The notes under the pieces were generated by a model. That model was not told the DNA's origin and did not search any database. It saw only the letters and a program-made list of their open reading frames with translations. 64,000 nucleotides of DNA from [Clostridium] citroniae WAL-17108 (GTDB taxonomy: Bacteria > Bacillota > Clostridia > Lachnospirales > Lachnospiraceae). The translations under genes were made by a program, and so were the position numbers. Location: the NCBI RefSeq assembly GCF_000233455.1, contig NZ_JH376420.1, positions 520,176 to 584,175 of the forward strand, in the 5' to 3' direction. This document shows positions 1 to 8,163 of this stretch, piece by piece; the first letter of the stretch is position 1, and each line of letters starts with the position of its first letter.

Positions 1-254
1 ATATTTTTTCCGTGATCCAGGTGGAGCACAAATGGCACCCTGCTGCCTGCCAGGCGTTCCCGCACATAGGTATAAAACTCCCTGGTGGCAAAGTCAAATT
101 CTCCGGGCGCCACCTGCACAATGGCCGGAGCATCCTGCGCTTCCGCTTCCTCCACCACTGAGCGGAACAGTGAGCTTTCCGTGGCATTAAATGCTCCCAC
201 GGCAAAATGGTTTTGTTCCGCAACCTCAAGCATTTCCTTCATATTGATCAGCAT
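1..254 (-). CDS. class II ketose-bisphosphate aldolase, N-terminal part (cut by window edge)
   Basis: The first 84 residues are visible, and the rest lies outside the window. They begin MLINMKEMLEVAEQNHFAVG and continue with AFNATES, which is the usual N-terminus of class II fructose/tagatose-bisphosphate aldolases (GatY/KbaY/FbaA). The visible part ends at FVLHLDHGKN, where the HLDHG motif carries the active-site Asp and a zinc-ligand His. These enzymes are zinc-dependent and split ketose 1,6-bisphosphates into glyceraldehyde phosphate and DHAP. A GGGAGGAAG ribosome site sits just before the ATG at 254. It is the last visible gene of the PTS operon and probably cleaves the sugar phosphate made by that PTS. 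The exact substrate cannot be told. Confidence 0.85.
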   Translation of the reverse strand, partial: MLINMKEMLEVAEQNHFAVGAFNATESSLFRSVVEEAEAQDAPAIVQVAPGEFDFATREFYTYVRERLAGSRVPFVLHLDHGKN

Positions 255-325
255 AAGCTTCTTCCTCCCTTTTTTAATAGTACTCTAAGAATCTCCTGGT
301 ACTCAGATTTACAAAATCCCAATGA

Positions 326-1423
326 TTAAAATGTCTCAATCTTAATATCACCGCCATCACCGTTCCCGGCTGTGTCCATAACATTGCCCAAATCCTCAAA
401 GCTCTCATCATCTTCTGTCACCGGCTTTTTGATCAGAGACAGGATGACGCCTGTTATCACACTTCCGATGGCAAGGGCAAGGCAGAATTTTACCGGGTTT
501 GTGAACAGGGGAACAGAAAGCATGCCTCCGTGGGGTACAGGCGAACCGCAGCCCCAGATCATGGACAGTCCGCCGGCCACCGCGGAACCGCACACGCAGG
601 AGAATACCACACGGATCAGGTCCCTGGCCGCTATGGGGATCACGCCTTCCGTGATCATACAAAATCCCATGGGAACAGCTGCCTTTAACGCCTCCTTCTC
701 CGCCCTGGTGTATTTATTCCTGGTGAGCAGGCAGGAGATGGCAATGCCGAAGGGCGGGATCATGGAACCCACAAACTTCACTGCCTCCGGTTCTATGACC
801 CCATCGATCATAAGTCCGTTGACAAATGTTGACATGGTCTTGTTCACAGGGCCTCCGAAATCAAAGCACGCCATTCCCCCAAGTACGGCCCCAAACACAA
901 ACTTTGACCCGCTCTGCAGGCTGGAGATCGCCTCTGTCAGGGTTACCTGAAGCCATGCAAAGGGCTGCCCCACCACTGTAAACATGAGGACGGATGCAGC
1001 TGCCGTTACCAGCACGGGAATTACCATGACCGGCATAAGTCCCTGCATTGCTTTGGGAAGCTTTACATATTTCTTTACTGCCAGAACCAGATACCCTACC
1101 AGGAAGCCTGCGACAATGCCGCCGATAAAGCCTGCCTTGATCTCGGTGCAGATAAATCCAAGGATCAGGCCAGGTGCAATTCCCGGACGGTCCGCTATGG
1201 AGTAGGCAACGCCTGCTGTGATCACAGGCACCACTGCCGACATTCCAAAGCCGCCTGCTTTGTAAAGGTAATATCCGATCCCTGATACAGAGTTTCTCAC
1301 ATCCCCGTCTATGAACTGTCCTAAGGCCATGCAAAGCCCGGCCGCTACCACCAGCGGAATCATATAGCCAATTGCCGTAAGCACATGTTTTTTGATCAAT
1401 GCAATAACACCGCGTTCTTTCAT
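326..1423 (-). CDS. PTS fructose-type transporter subunit IIC
   Basis: A 365-residue membrane protein with many hydrophobic segments. It carries FDFGGPVNK (residues 187-195) and ITEGVIPIAA (257-266), both typical of the fructose-family EIIC channel. The family moves the sugar through the membrane while EIIB phosphorylates it. It follows the separate EIIA and EIIB genes, so this PTS is split into three polypeptides, unlike the fused FruA. The start has GGAGAGGG upstream. The substrate could be fructose or a related sugar; the neighbouring aldolase argues for a ketose 1,6-bisphosphate route. Confidence 0.9.
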   Translation of the reverse strand: MKERGVIALIKKHVLTAIGYMIPLVVAAGLCMALGQFIDGDVRNSVSGIGYYLYKAGGFGMSAVVPVITAGVAYSIADRPGIAPGLILGFICTEIKAGFIGGIVAGFLVGYLVLAVKKYVKLPKAMQGLMPVMVIPVLVTAAASVLMFTVVGQPFAWLQVTLTEAISSLQSGSKFVFGAVLGGMACFDFGGPVNKTMSTFVNGLMIDGVIEPEAVKFVGSMIPPFGIAISCLLTRNKYTRAEKEALKAAVPMGFCMITEGVIPIAARDLIRVVFSCVCGSAVAGGLSMIWGCGSPVPHGGMLSVPLFTNPVKFCLALAIGSVITGVILSLIKKPVTEDDESFEDLGNVMDTAGNGDGGDIKIETF

Positions 1424-1438
1424 ATCGTTCCCTCTCCT

Positions 1439-1756
1439 TTATCCTTTGTTTTCCATTGCCTTTTCTACCTTTTCAATAAACCCGATGGCGTTTTTGATAA
1501 CAGCCGCCGTGCCAACGCGTATCACCGGCTTCCCCTTAAACCGCTCCTCGCCGGATATCTTTACATCCACTGCCAGGATCACCACGTCCGCCTCTGCAAT
1601 CTCCTGTTCCGTCAGTTTGTACTCCGTGCCAATGGTCCCCTGAGTCTCTACCCTGCACTCATGGCCTCTGGCCTTTGCCCCCTTGATCAGCTTTTCCCTG
1701 GCCATGTAAGTGTGGGCAATCCCTGCGGTACAGGCTGCAATGCCGACAATCTTCAT
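1439..1756 (-). CDS. PTS fructose-type subunit IIB
   Basis: A 105-residue cytoplasmic phosphocarrier. Cys9 in AACTAGIAHT is the expected phosphorylated cysteine of the fructose-type EIIB (usual motif CPTGIAHT). It takes phosphate from EIIA and gives it to the sugar in EIIC. The start codon directly abuts the TAA of the EIIA gene, which suggests translational coupling. A GGGGGAAA ribosome site overlaps the end of EIIA. The length is normal for a stand-alone EIIB. Confidence 0.9.
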   Translation of the reverse strand: MKIVGIAACTAGIAHTYMAREKLIKGAKARGHECRVETQGTIGTEYKLTEQEIAEADVVILAVDVKISGEERFKGKPVIRVGTAAVIKNAIGFIEKVEKAMENKG

Positions 1757-2227
1757 TTACGTTTCCCCCTTTCTGTTAAACAGAGTGAATATCTCCTCCT
1801 CACTCTCAGTTGTTAATAGTGTTTCTATTACATCATCGTCACAAAGCGCAACTGCAACCTGAGACAACAGTGAAACCAGTTCTGATTTATCCCCGCTATT
1901 GACGGCAAACATAACAAATGCCCTTGTATCCCCTTCTCCCAGGGTCTCCCACTCCACTCCCTGGTCCACTCTGCCAACAGCCATTGCTGTTTTCAGCACC
2001 GCATCCGATTTGCCGTGGGGAATGGCCACCTGGTTCCCGATCCCTGTCGGCCCCTCCCCCTCCCTCTCATACACGGCCCGTATAAACAGGTCCCTGGAAG
2101 CCAGAACGCCGGCCCGGTCAAACATGTCGGCCATCTCCTCAATGATCTCTTTTTTATTCCTGCCTTTCATATGCAGGTTGATGCATGACCGTTTGATCAC
2201 ATTTTCTATGGTCATAGATGTCACCAT
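1757..2227 (-). CDS. PTS fructose/mannitol-type subunit IIA
   Basis: A 156-residue soluble EIIA of the fructose/mannitol (PTS EIIA type 2) family. His71 in GNQVAIPHGKSDA is the expected site phosphorylated by HPr. It passes phosphate to the EIIB encoded next. GGAGGATG lies about eight bases before the first ATG, which supports this start over the second Met at residue 5. The gene sits between the PRD regulator and EIIB on the same strand. Confidence 0.9.
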   Translation of the reverse strand: MVTSMTIENVIKRSCINLHMKGRNKKEIIEEMADMFDRAGVLASRDLFIRAVYEREGEGPTGIGNQVAIPHGKSDAVLKTAMAVGRVDQGVEWETLGEGDTRAFVMFAVNSGDKSELVSLLSQVAVALCDDDVIETLLTTESEEEIFTLFNRKGET

Positions 2228-2259
2228 TTTCCCATCCTCCCCTTTTCATCCAAATTATG

Positions 2260-4350
2260 TCATGATCTGTCCTCACAATTTACCGCCTCCCTGATCCTCT
2301 GATTCATAAGTTCAGCCAGATCCCTCCCATGCTCCATCTTCCTGATTGCTTCCACTTCCTCCTGACAATCCAGCAGGTCCAGGAACACACTGTAAAACTT
2401 AATGGTTTCCTCCTTCATCCCGGCAGCCTCATCCAGATTAAATGCCAATAGGAAGATCACATCCGCATCCACATCCTCCTGCCACCTGACCGGCTGCTTT
2501 AAAACAGCCACTGCCACGGTGGGGCGGATCACATATTTGGCGTATCCATGGGGAATGGCCACTCCCTCCCCCAGTGCTGTGGGCGCTGTGACTTCGTGCT
2601 CCAGCACGGACCTCTCAAACCCATCCGTTACATATCCGGCATCTGTAAGCTGTTTACAGAGAACCTTTATCAGCTGTCCTTTGTCTTCTGCTTCCATCTG
2701 CAGGTGTATAAACTCTTCATAAAACAGGTTTTTCTGTATGCAAAGCTGGTTACAGGGCTGTTTTGTCTTCAGTTTTCTCCGCCTGACCTGCTTCATCTTA
2801 TTTTCTACATTCCTGACGTCATACTGAGTCATGAGATGGTCCACCACCACTACCTCTCTCCCAAAGTAAGGGCTTTTGATCTGTACGGTTGTAATGATCA
2901 GGTCGCAGGGAATACTGCCGACTTTTTTCAGATCCCTGACAGAGAGCACGTCCGCAATCCTGATATCACTGACGGTCCGTTCCAGCTGCTCCCGCAAAAG
3001 CTGGGATATGCCGATCCCGTAATCGCAGACCACACAAGCTGTCACAGCAGACAGGCTCCGCTCAATGGCTCCCCCAAGAAGCAGGGCCAGGCTGCACATT
3101 TCATGTTCATTCAGCTCCAGGTTTAATTCTTTTTCAAAATAAACCCCCACCGCGTAGATGGCTGCAAATATATTGGGGTATTTCTGCTTTACCTGTTTTA
3201 AAAGGGGATTTACAGTCTTTACATTGTATCTGAGCCTGGCGATCATGGAGCGCAGCTGAAGGAACAGGCCTTCGGAAAAGAACAGATCAGGCCTGAGATC
3301 CACATTCACAATATCGCTTACCAGGGAGATCAGCCGTATACTGAAATAACACAATTCCATATGATCCGCCTGGCACTCCAGCATCCGGTCCATGTCCTGA
3401 AAATTCTGTATATCCGAGATATCGATGATAAATTCAATAAACTCCTGTTCGCAGGGCGGAAGCTTGATCCTGTATCCGCGCTCCAGGGCCTCAATCAGCC
3501 TTCCCTTGATCCGGGCGGAAAACCTGCCCTCCACCTTGCACCGTTGCGGCTTTGGCATGGTCACAAACTGCTTTTTCCTGGACCTGACAATGCACAGTGA
3601 CAGCAAAAAGAACATTTGGATATGTGCCTCATATGCAAAGGAGAAGCCGTAATACTCTTCCAGGGAATAAATTTCCTTATTGATCCCGCTGGTGTCAAAG
3701 CCCTTGAGGAAATCTTCAATTAATATGTATTCCCCCGATTGTCCGGCTCCCTGTCCCCTGTTAAACAGTTCTTTCCTGCTCTTTCGCTTCATCATCAGGA
3801 ACAGGTTCCACATGGCCATACGCCACTGGTATTCCCCGTATTCGATCTGAAACCCCTTTCCCCGCTTTTTTTCAAACAGGATTCCAAATCCCCCAAACCA
3901 GTTCTGCAGTTCGGGTATCAGCCTCTCCACCGATGAGCGGCCCGTATACAATTCCTTTTGTATTTCTCCCAGTCCCAGGCTTCCCCTGGTTAAAAGAAAA
4001 TATATGATCTGGCTTTTGACATCCAGCTGGTCCGTAACAGGGCTCCTGTCCTCCAGCAGCCGCTTCAGCTTTTCCCAGTCCCTGTCCTCCACCAAAAGCC
4101 GGACCCCCTCATGGGGCTTTTTTTCTAACCGTCCAAGATTCTCCTGCTCTATCGCCTCCTGTATCACGATCAACTCATTGCGTATTGTTTTTACAGACAC
4201 CTGAATCACACCGGAGATATCCGAGACAGTCACAAATCCGTCCTGCTCGTGAAGATAATATAAGATATCCATCTGTCTGCTGGTCACATATATCTTCTCC
4301 TTTCTCCCATGAATTCTCTGTTTCATATCCACATTATAGCAGTCTGCCAT
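2260..4350 (-). CDS. PRD-containing transcriptional regulator with EIIB-like and EIIA domains (MtlR/LicR type)
   Basis: The start was set at 4350 because GGAGG precedes this ATG, whereas the ATG at 4365 has no ribosome site. The protein is 696 residues. An N-terminal helix-turn-helix covers roughly residues 20-65. Two PTS regulation domains span about 190-400. An EIIB-like domain carries a Cys near 442 (CVVCDYGIG), and a C-terminal EIIA domain has His601 in EGVAIPHGY. Such proteins activate PTS operons, and their activity is set by HPr and EII phosphorylation. The second PRD has FLQLRSMIARL where a His is common. It heads the operon it probably controls. It is an activator rather than a BglG-type antiterminator, judging by the DNA-binding N-terminus. 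Confidence 0.88.
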   Translation of the reverse strand: MADCYNVDMKQRIHGRKEKIYVTSRQMDILYYLHEQDGFVTVSDISGVIQVSVKTIRNELIVIQEAIEQENLGRLEKKPHEGVRLLVEDRDWEKLKRLLEDRSPVTDQLDVKSQIIYFLLTRGSLGLGEIQKELYTGRSSVERLIPELQNWFGGFGILFEKKRGKGFQIEYGEYQWRMAMWNLFLMMKRKSRKELFNRGQGAGQSGEYILIEDFLKGFDTSGINKEIYSLEEYYGFSFAYEAHIQMFFLLSLCIVRSRKKQFVTMPKPQRCKVEGRFSARIKGRLIEALERGYRIKLPPCEQEFIEFIIDISDIQNFQDMDRMLECQADHMELCYFSIRLISLVSDIVNVDLRPDLFFSEGLFLQLRSMIARLRYNVKTVNPLLKQVKQKYPNIFAAIYAVGVYFEKELNLELNEHEMCSLALLLGGAIERSLSAVTACVVCDYGIGISQLLREQLERTVSDIRIADVLSVRDLKKVGSIPCDLIITTVQIKSPYFGREVVVVDHLMTQYDVRNVENKMKQVRRRKLKTKQPCNQLCIQKNLFYEEFIHLQMEAEDKGQLIKVLCKQLTDAGYVTDGFERSVLEHEVTAPTALGEGVAIPHGYAKYVIRPTVAVAVLKQPVRWQEDVDADVIFLLAFNLDEAAGMKEETIKFYSVFLDLLDCQEEVEAIRKMEHGRDLAELMNQRIREAVNCEDRS

Positions 4351-4366
4351 TTTTCCTCCGTTCATC

Positions 4367-4414
4367 TTTTTGACACATTCCTTTTAAATATTTCTGTTTT
4401 TTTGACACATTTCC
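4367..4414. promoter_or_regulatory. pair of direct repeats upstream of the PTS operon, candidate operator
   Basis: TTTTTGACACATT occurs at 4367-4379 and again at 4399-4411. The copies are 32 bp apart, close to three helical turns. They lie just upstream of the regulator gene that heads the PTS operon. PRD activators usually bind repeated or inverted sites near their promoters, so this is a reasonable candidate, but no binding evidence is available. Confidence 0.45.
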
Positions 4415-4540
4415 TAATCCTGATTCACAGGGAGAGCACCACTCCTTATATATCAGGGACAGATGTGAGTATCATACAGGAATCAAGAAATCCGTGCAAT
4501 GCGGGGGGGCTTGCCAGGAATGGTATATACTGGTAATAGG

Positions 4541-4593
4541 AAAAAAAGAAGCAGATGTGTGCTGATCCAATCACTGGATCAACCTACATCTGC
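4541..4593 (-). terminator. rho-independent terminator of the CobW operon
   Basis: The outer stem pairs 4551-4558 with 4586-4593 and the inner stem pairs 4564-4569 with 4575-4580. On the minus strand it is followed by a run TTCTTTTTTT (4550-4541). It lies about 60 bases after the stop of the downstream GTPase gene. The 4351-4654 interval otherwise holds only the direct repeats noted above. Confidence 0.8.
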
Positions 4594-4654
4594 CTCTTTC
4601 GGTTATTGTATTATATCAATGTCTCCCGCTTCAGGGTACGGGGCACTGAACTGC

Positions 4655-5611
4655 CTAGAATTGTACTACATCCTTTATCTCGTCCGCCGGTTCCACACTC
4701 TCAGCATACAAGACCGGTCCCTCGCCGTGGTAATCTTTCTGGTATTCCACACCGATCCTGGCCCGGACCCGGACCCACTGTTTTGTCTTGAAATTTTCGG
4801 CATCCTTCCACTTGCACATAAATCCCAGAAAGGTCATATCCGCCTCACAGCACGTCATGGCCATACGCCCGGGCACAAACTGCTCCTTGGGGAACTTGGG
4901 TGACTTTAGCACCATGGCTGTGAATTCCACCACCTTGTCCTTATACCGCTCCGGCTGGTCCATACAGTCAATGTACCAGATACCATAATCCTCGGGTTTT
5001 ATCCGGATCACACTGCTGTTGATATCATAGGGAAGGTCTTCCTCCAGCGTGGCCTGCTCGATCTCGCCTTCCTTGTCCTCCAGCACGATCTCACTTTCAC
5101 GGCTCATGGCGCGGATGGTTCTTCGGTATGCGGTGAGTTTCTCGTCAGGGATATCATCGCACCGGTTCATGATGACCAGCTCGGAACCGCGGAGCATGGC
5201 GCCCAACAGCGGCTTCATGTTCTGCACATACAGTTCAAAGGTGGAACCGTCAATGATAGTGATCTGCTGATAAATAGTCCAGTCGGCAGGGAGTTTAAGC
5301 TCGTCCTGGTTCCACATGCCGTTCCACTCCATCAGCACCCGCTCCGGCTGGTAGATCACCTCCAGTTCATTCAGGTACTGAGGGGTCAGCTGCTCCAGGG
5401 AATCCACGTATACCAATGCTGTCTTATTCTTTTTCAGCTTTTTCTCATCATATTCCGTATCCCCTTCCTCGCACACGATAAGAAGGGTCTTTCCCTCTGC
5501 CTTAAAATAGTCCTGCTGCATGGTAAAATCCAAAAACTGGGTTTTACCTGCCTCCAGAAATCCGTTGATCAGAAACAACGGCATGATATCGTCTTCAATC
5601 TCATATGCCAT
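4655..5611 (-). CDS. CobW/COG0523-type GTPase fused to a YcgQ-like (DUF1980) C-terminal domain
   Basis: A 318-residue protein starting at the ATG with GAGGATAA upstream. The N-terminal half has a P-loop (NGFLEAGKTQF) and NRCD in the place of the NKxD guanine motif. No CxCC metal motif or His-rich loop is visible, unlike its neighbour. The last ~110 residues (IWYIDCMDQPERYKDKVVEF, then VPGRMAMTCCEADMTFLGF) resemble the TCCxAD segment of YcgQ/TIGR03943 proteins, which accompany a permease and COG0523 GTPases in Firmicutes. Its gene follows the His-rich CobW with only 10 bp between them. Metal handling is likely, but the metal cannot be named. Confidence 0.72.
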   Translation of the reverse strand: MAYEIEDDIMPLFLINGFLEAGKTQFLDFTMQQDYFKAEGKTLLIVCEEGDTEYDEKKLKKNKTALVYVDSLEQLTPQYLNELEVIYQPERVLMEWNGMWNQDELKLPADWTIYQQITIIDGSTFELYVQNMKPLLGAMLRGSELVIMNRCDDIPDEKLTAYRRTIRAMSRESEIVLEDKEGEIEQATLEEDLPYDINSSVIRIKPEDYGIWYIDCMDQPERYKDKVVEFTAMVLKSPKFPKEQFVPGRMAMTCCEADMTFLGFMCKWKDAENFKTKQWVRVRARIGVEYQKDYHGEGPVLYAESVEPADEIKDVVQF

Positions 5612-5621
5612 AATCTTATCC

Positions 5622-6773
5622 TCAGCCTCTTCCAAACACGATGTTTAGTGCTTCTTCCTCCAGGCTTGCTCCGATCACGCAGACCTTGCCTGTGTAATCC
5701 GGCCTTCCTTCCCGGATCTCATACTGCTCCGGAACCAGGTCAAAGTATAGCCATTCCCCGGGATTCTCAGTGGGCAGCATACCTTTGGCCCTGAGCACAT
5801 CACCAAACTCCTTGGTTGTGGACAGTCTCTTTAATACATCCTCCAGCTGGTCGTATGTCACCGGTACAATGGTCTCCATTCCCCAGCTTGTAAACACCTC
5901 GTCTGCATGGTGGTGGTGATCGTGGCCGTGATGATCATGGTGATCGTGGTCATGGTGGTGATGGCCTTCGCATTCCTCATGGTCATGATGGTGGTGATGG
6001 CCCCCGCACTCCTCATGGTCATGATGGTGGTGATGGCCCCCGCACTCCTCATGGTCATGATGGTGGTGATGGCCCCCGTACTCCTCATGGTCATGATGGT
6101 GGTGATGGCCCTCGCACTCCTCATCATCATGATGGCGTTCCGCTCTCACTTCAGCCAAAAGGTCATCCAACATGGTGTCGTGCTTTCCAATGATCTCCAG
6201 CAGCTGGTCCCCGCTCAGATCAGACAGAGGTGTGGTAATGATCACAGCTGCGCCATTCTTCTCCCTAAGCATGTCCACATCCTTCTGGACCTTTGCGGCA
6301 TCTGTGATATCCGTACGGCTGAGCACAATGGTGCCTGCATTTTCTATCTGGTTATTAAAGAACTCGCCGAAATTCTTCATATACATCTTGCACTTGGCAG
6401 CATCCACAATGGTCACTGCGCTGTTCAGCTCTACATCCATGTCAGCGGACACATCCACCACAGCCTTCATCACATCGGACAGCTTGCCTACTCCGGAAGG
6501 CTCGATGATGATGCGTTCCGGCTTATATTTAGTAAGCACCTCTGCCAGGGAGGTGCCGAAATCCCCTACCAGGGAACAGCAGATACAGCCGGAGTTCATT
6601 TCCCTGATCTCAATGCCAGAGTCCTTGAGAAATCCTCCGTCAATTCCAATCTCCCCGAATTCATTTTCAATGAGCACAACCTTTTCTCCGGCAATCGCCT
6701 CCTCAAGAAGCTTCTTAATAAACGTGGTCTTTCCCGCTCCCAGGAAACCGGAAATAATATCAATCTTTGTCAT
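5622..6773 (-). CDS. CobW/COG0523 GTPase with long His-rich metal-binding repeat
   Basis: A 383-residue G3E-family GTPase. The start at 6773 is set by AAGGAAGA upstream and by the canonical MTKIDIISGFLGAGKTTF beginning. It has a P-loop at 8-17, NEFGEIGIDG at 37-46, the metal-binding CxCC at 63-66 (GCICC), and SRTD (152-155) in place of NKxD. Residues 213-289 contain tandem 12-residue repeats ending in HHHHHDHE. A C-terminal CobW_C domain follows. The family delivers or stores metals such as zinc, cobalt or nickel using GTP; the metal here is unknown. It is first in a two-gene operon with the GTPase/YcgQ-like gene. Confidence 0.88.
   Translation of the reverse strand: MTKIDIISGFLGAGKTTFIKKLLEEAIAGEKVVLIENEFGEIGIDGGFLKDSGIEIREMNSGCICCSLVGDFGTSLAEVLTKYKPERIIIEPSGVGKLSDVMKAVVDVSADMDVELNSAVTIVDAAKCKMYMKNFGEFFNNQIENAGTIVLSRTDITDAAKVQKDVDMLREKNGAAVIITTPLSDLSGDQLLEIIGKHDTMLDDLLAEVRAERHHDDEECEGHHHHHDHEEYGGHHHHHDHEECGGHHHHHDHEECGGHHHHHDHEECEGHHHHDHDHHDHHGHDHHHHADEVFTSWGMETIVPVTYDQLEDVLKRLSTTKEFGDVLRAKGMLPTENPGEWLYFDLVPEQYEIREGRPDYTGKVCVIGASLEEEALNIVFGRG
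5905..6130. repeat. 36-bp in-frame tandem repeat encoding the His-rich loop
   Basis: About four copies of a 36-bp unit occur, with smaller degenerate His/Asp codons after them. Each encodes twelve residues of the form EECGGHHHHHDH with Y/C and G/E variation. The copies are nearly identical in DNA sequence, so copy number probably varies between strains by slippage or recombination. Confidence 0.85.
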
Positions 6774-6852
6774 TTTCTCTTCCTTCTTTCTAAATATCCG
6801 GACCCCTGTTCCGACCGGCGGAAACAGGGCATGATTAAAACCTATCAATTGA

Positions 6853-6883
6853 CTATTGTGGCACAATAGCCGCCTAAAGTCAA
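6853..6883 (-). promoter_or_regulatory. promoter with perfect dyad over the -10, upstream of the CobW operon
   Basis: A -35 TTGACT (6883-6878) and a -10 CACAAT (6860-6855) are separated by 17 bp. A perfect 8-1-8 dyad, CTATTGTGGCACAATAG (6853-6869), covers the -10. This layout is typical of a repressor operator. The motif does not match the Zur, Fur or NikR sites I know, so the regulator is unnamed. Confidence 0.6.
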
Positions 6884-6923
6884 GACATCTTGTGATGAAT
6901 CATTCTCACAAACAGGGCCTGCG

Positions 6924-6964
6924 CACAACAAAAGAAGACAGGCGGGGTGCGTTCCCCGCCTGTC
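6924..6964 (-). terminator. terminator after the diaminopentanoate dehydrogenase-like gene
   Basis: An 11-bp perfect stem pairs 6937-6947 with 6954-6964 across a 6-base loop. On the minus strand it is followed by TTCTTTTGTTGT. It lies about 45 bases after the stop codon at 7009. Confidence 0.75.
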
Positions 6965-7008
6965 CAGACAGACTGATCCGTTCAATATCTTAAGGAGGAT
7001 TCCTTTGA

Positions 7009-8049
7009 TCAGAAATCCAGATACATGTGCATCGGGTAGGACAGATACTCCACGTCCTCCAGCTTTTCAACGGTGATATATCCGGCCGGCGCATTGAGAA
7101 TGGTAGGAATACGGTTTACAACCGTGGCGCAGGTGTGCTCCACAGTGGCCGGTTTCTTCACAAAGAATGTGGTCTCCGGCTCCCCTATGATCTTCCAGTC
7201 GCACAGGTCGCCGTCATCCGGCCCATATACCTTTCCGATACACTGTGTCTCAATCACAGGTCCCTGGAAGGTCTCGGTGGTTACCACTGCGCTCATACCA
7301 ATACAGTTGCCCTTTGGAATGGTGTATCCCATGGTCTCGGAATAAAGATCCGTGGGGTAAAAATAGGGTACACATTTCTGGGTCTGGGATTTAATGGTCC
7401 ATCCCATCTTGTTGCACAGGGCTTCATTGGAGTTCCACACATAGCAGGGCTCCAGCGTCTCCGGATGGGCAATCTTTGCCTCAAACTCCTCCGGTGTCAG
7501 ACCCACTCCATGGGCCTCTGCCAATGCCAGTCCGTAATCCTCCACATTGTAGCTGGTAGCGCCCTCAATCCGGTCAATGCGGTGCACGCCCCCGGCCACA
7601 CAACCGATCATGTTGATCCAATATATATCCTGCATACCTGCGCCCACGATGGTGCAGTTATTTTCTTTTGCCAGCTTATCCAGTTTGTTTGTGATGGAGG
7701 ATGCCGTGGTCCATGGATAGATCGCCTCCTCACAGGTGGTTACCACATTGATGCCCCTGGATACACATTTTTCAAAATGGGGATATACATCCTCCATGAA
7801 GCTGAACAGGGTTACCACTGCAATGTCGGCATCACACTCATCCAGGACCGCATCCGCATCATCACGGATGGTCACTCCCAGCTTGCATCCAATGCCCGCA
7901 AAATCCCCCACGTCCATTCCCACCACAGCGGGATTCACGTCAATTGCCCCTACGATCTCAGCCCCTTTTTCATACAGATAGCGCAGGATATATTTTGCCA
8001 TCTTTCCACAGCCATACTGTACCACACGGATTTTTTCGCAATTCATCAT
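7009..8049 (-). CDS. 2,4-diaminopentanoate dehydrogenase-like NAD(P)-dependent oxidoreductase
   Basis: A 346-residue protein starting [20 protein letters not shown], a Rossmann fold with the dihydrodipicolinate-reductase-type N-terminal domain. Length and pattern match 2,4-diaminopentanoate dehydrogenase (Ord) of ornithine fermentation and its relatives. Ord oxidatively deaminates 2,4-diaminopentanoate to 2-amino-4-ketopentanoate. None of the other ornithine-pathway genes (oraS/oraE, ortA/ortB) are in the window, so the substrate may differ. AAAGGGG precedes the start. The gene has its own MerR-type promoter and lies just downstream of a MerR regulator gene, which probably controls it. Confidence 0.65.
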   Translation of the reverse strand: MMNCEKIRVVQYGCGKMAKYILRYLYEKGAEIVGAIDVNPAVVGMDVGDFAGIGCKLGVTIRDDADAVLDECDADIAVVTLFSFMEDVYPHFEKCVSRGINVVTTCEEAIYPWTTASSITNKLDKLAKENNCTIVGAGMQDIYWINMIGCVAGGVHRIDRIEGATSYNVEDYGLALAEAHGVGLTPEEFEAKIAHPETLEPCYVWNSNEALCNKMGWTIKSQTQKCVPYFYPTDLYSETMGYTIPKGNCIGMSAVVTTETFQGPVIETQCIGKVYGPDDGDLCDWKIIGEPETTFFVKKPATVEHTCATVVNRIPTILNAPAGYITVEKLEDVEYLSYPMHMYLDF

Positions 8050-8123
8050 GATATTTGACCCCTTTCCTGTATCTTAGCTCTCATTGCCCTCAAAGTACAA
8101 GGGCATCAATAGTTTCTGCCATT

Positions 8124-8154
8124 ATTATAAGGCTTATACAAGGTATGGAGTCAA
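8124..8154 (-). promoter_or_regulatory. MerR-type promoter with 19-bp spacer
   Basis: TTGACT (8154-8149) and TATAAT (8129-8124) are separated by 19 bp, the over-long spacer typical of promoters activated by MerR regulators. The spacer contains CTTGTATAAG, an imperfect dyad. It lies between the MerR gene stop and the dehydrogenase start. Confidence 0.7.
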
Positions 8155-8163
8155 TAGTGGTTT

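Noticed and set aside
4499-4903. Plus-strand frame over the CobW terminator
   Set aside because: No ribosome site, and it overlaps a terminator and the end of a well-supported gene.
5960-6130. 36-bp regular repeats resembling a CRISPR array
   Set aside because: The repeats are directly tandem, without spacers, and in frame in a CobW gene.
6774-6866. Upstream TTG start extending the CobW protein by 31 residues
   Set aside because: It lies inside the promoter dyad; the ATG at 6773 has a ribosome site and the canonical family start.
5907-6869. Long plus-strand frame opposite the His-rich CobW gene
   Set aside because: It is a shadow of the repeat; its Val/Met-rich product is what the opposite strand of His/Asp codons gives.
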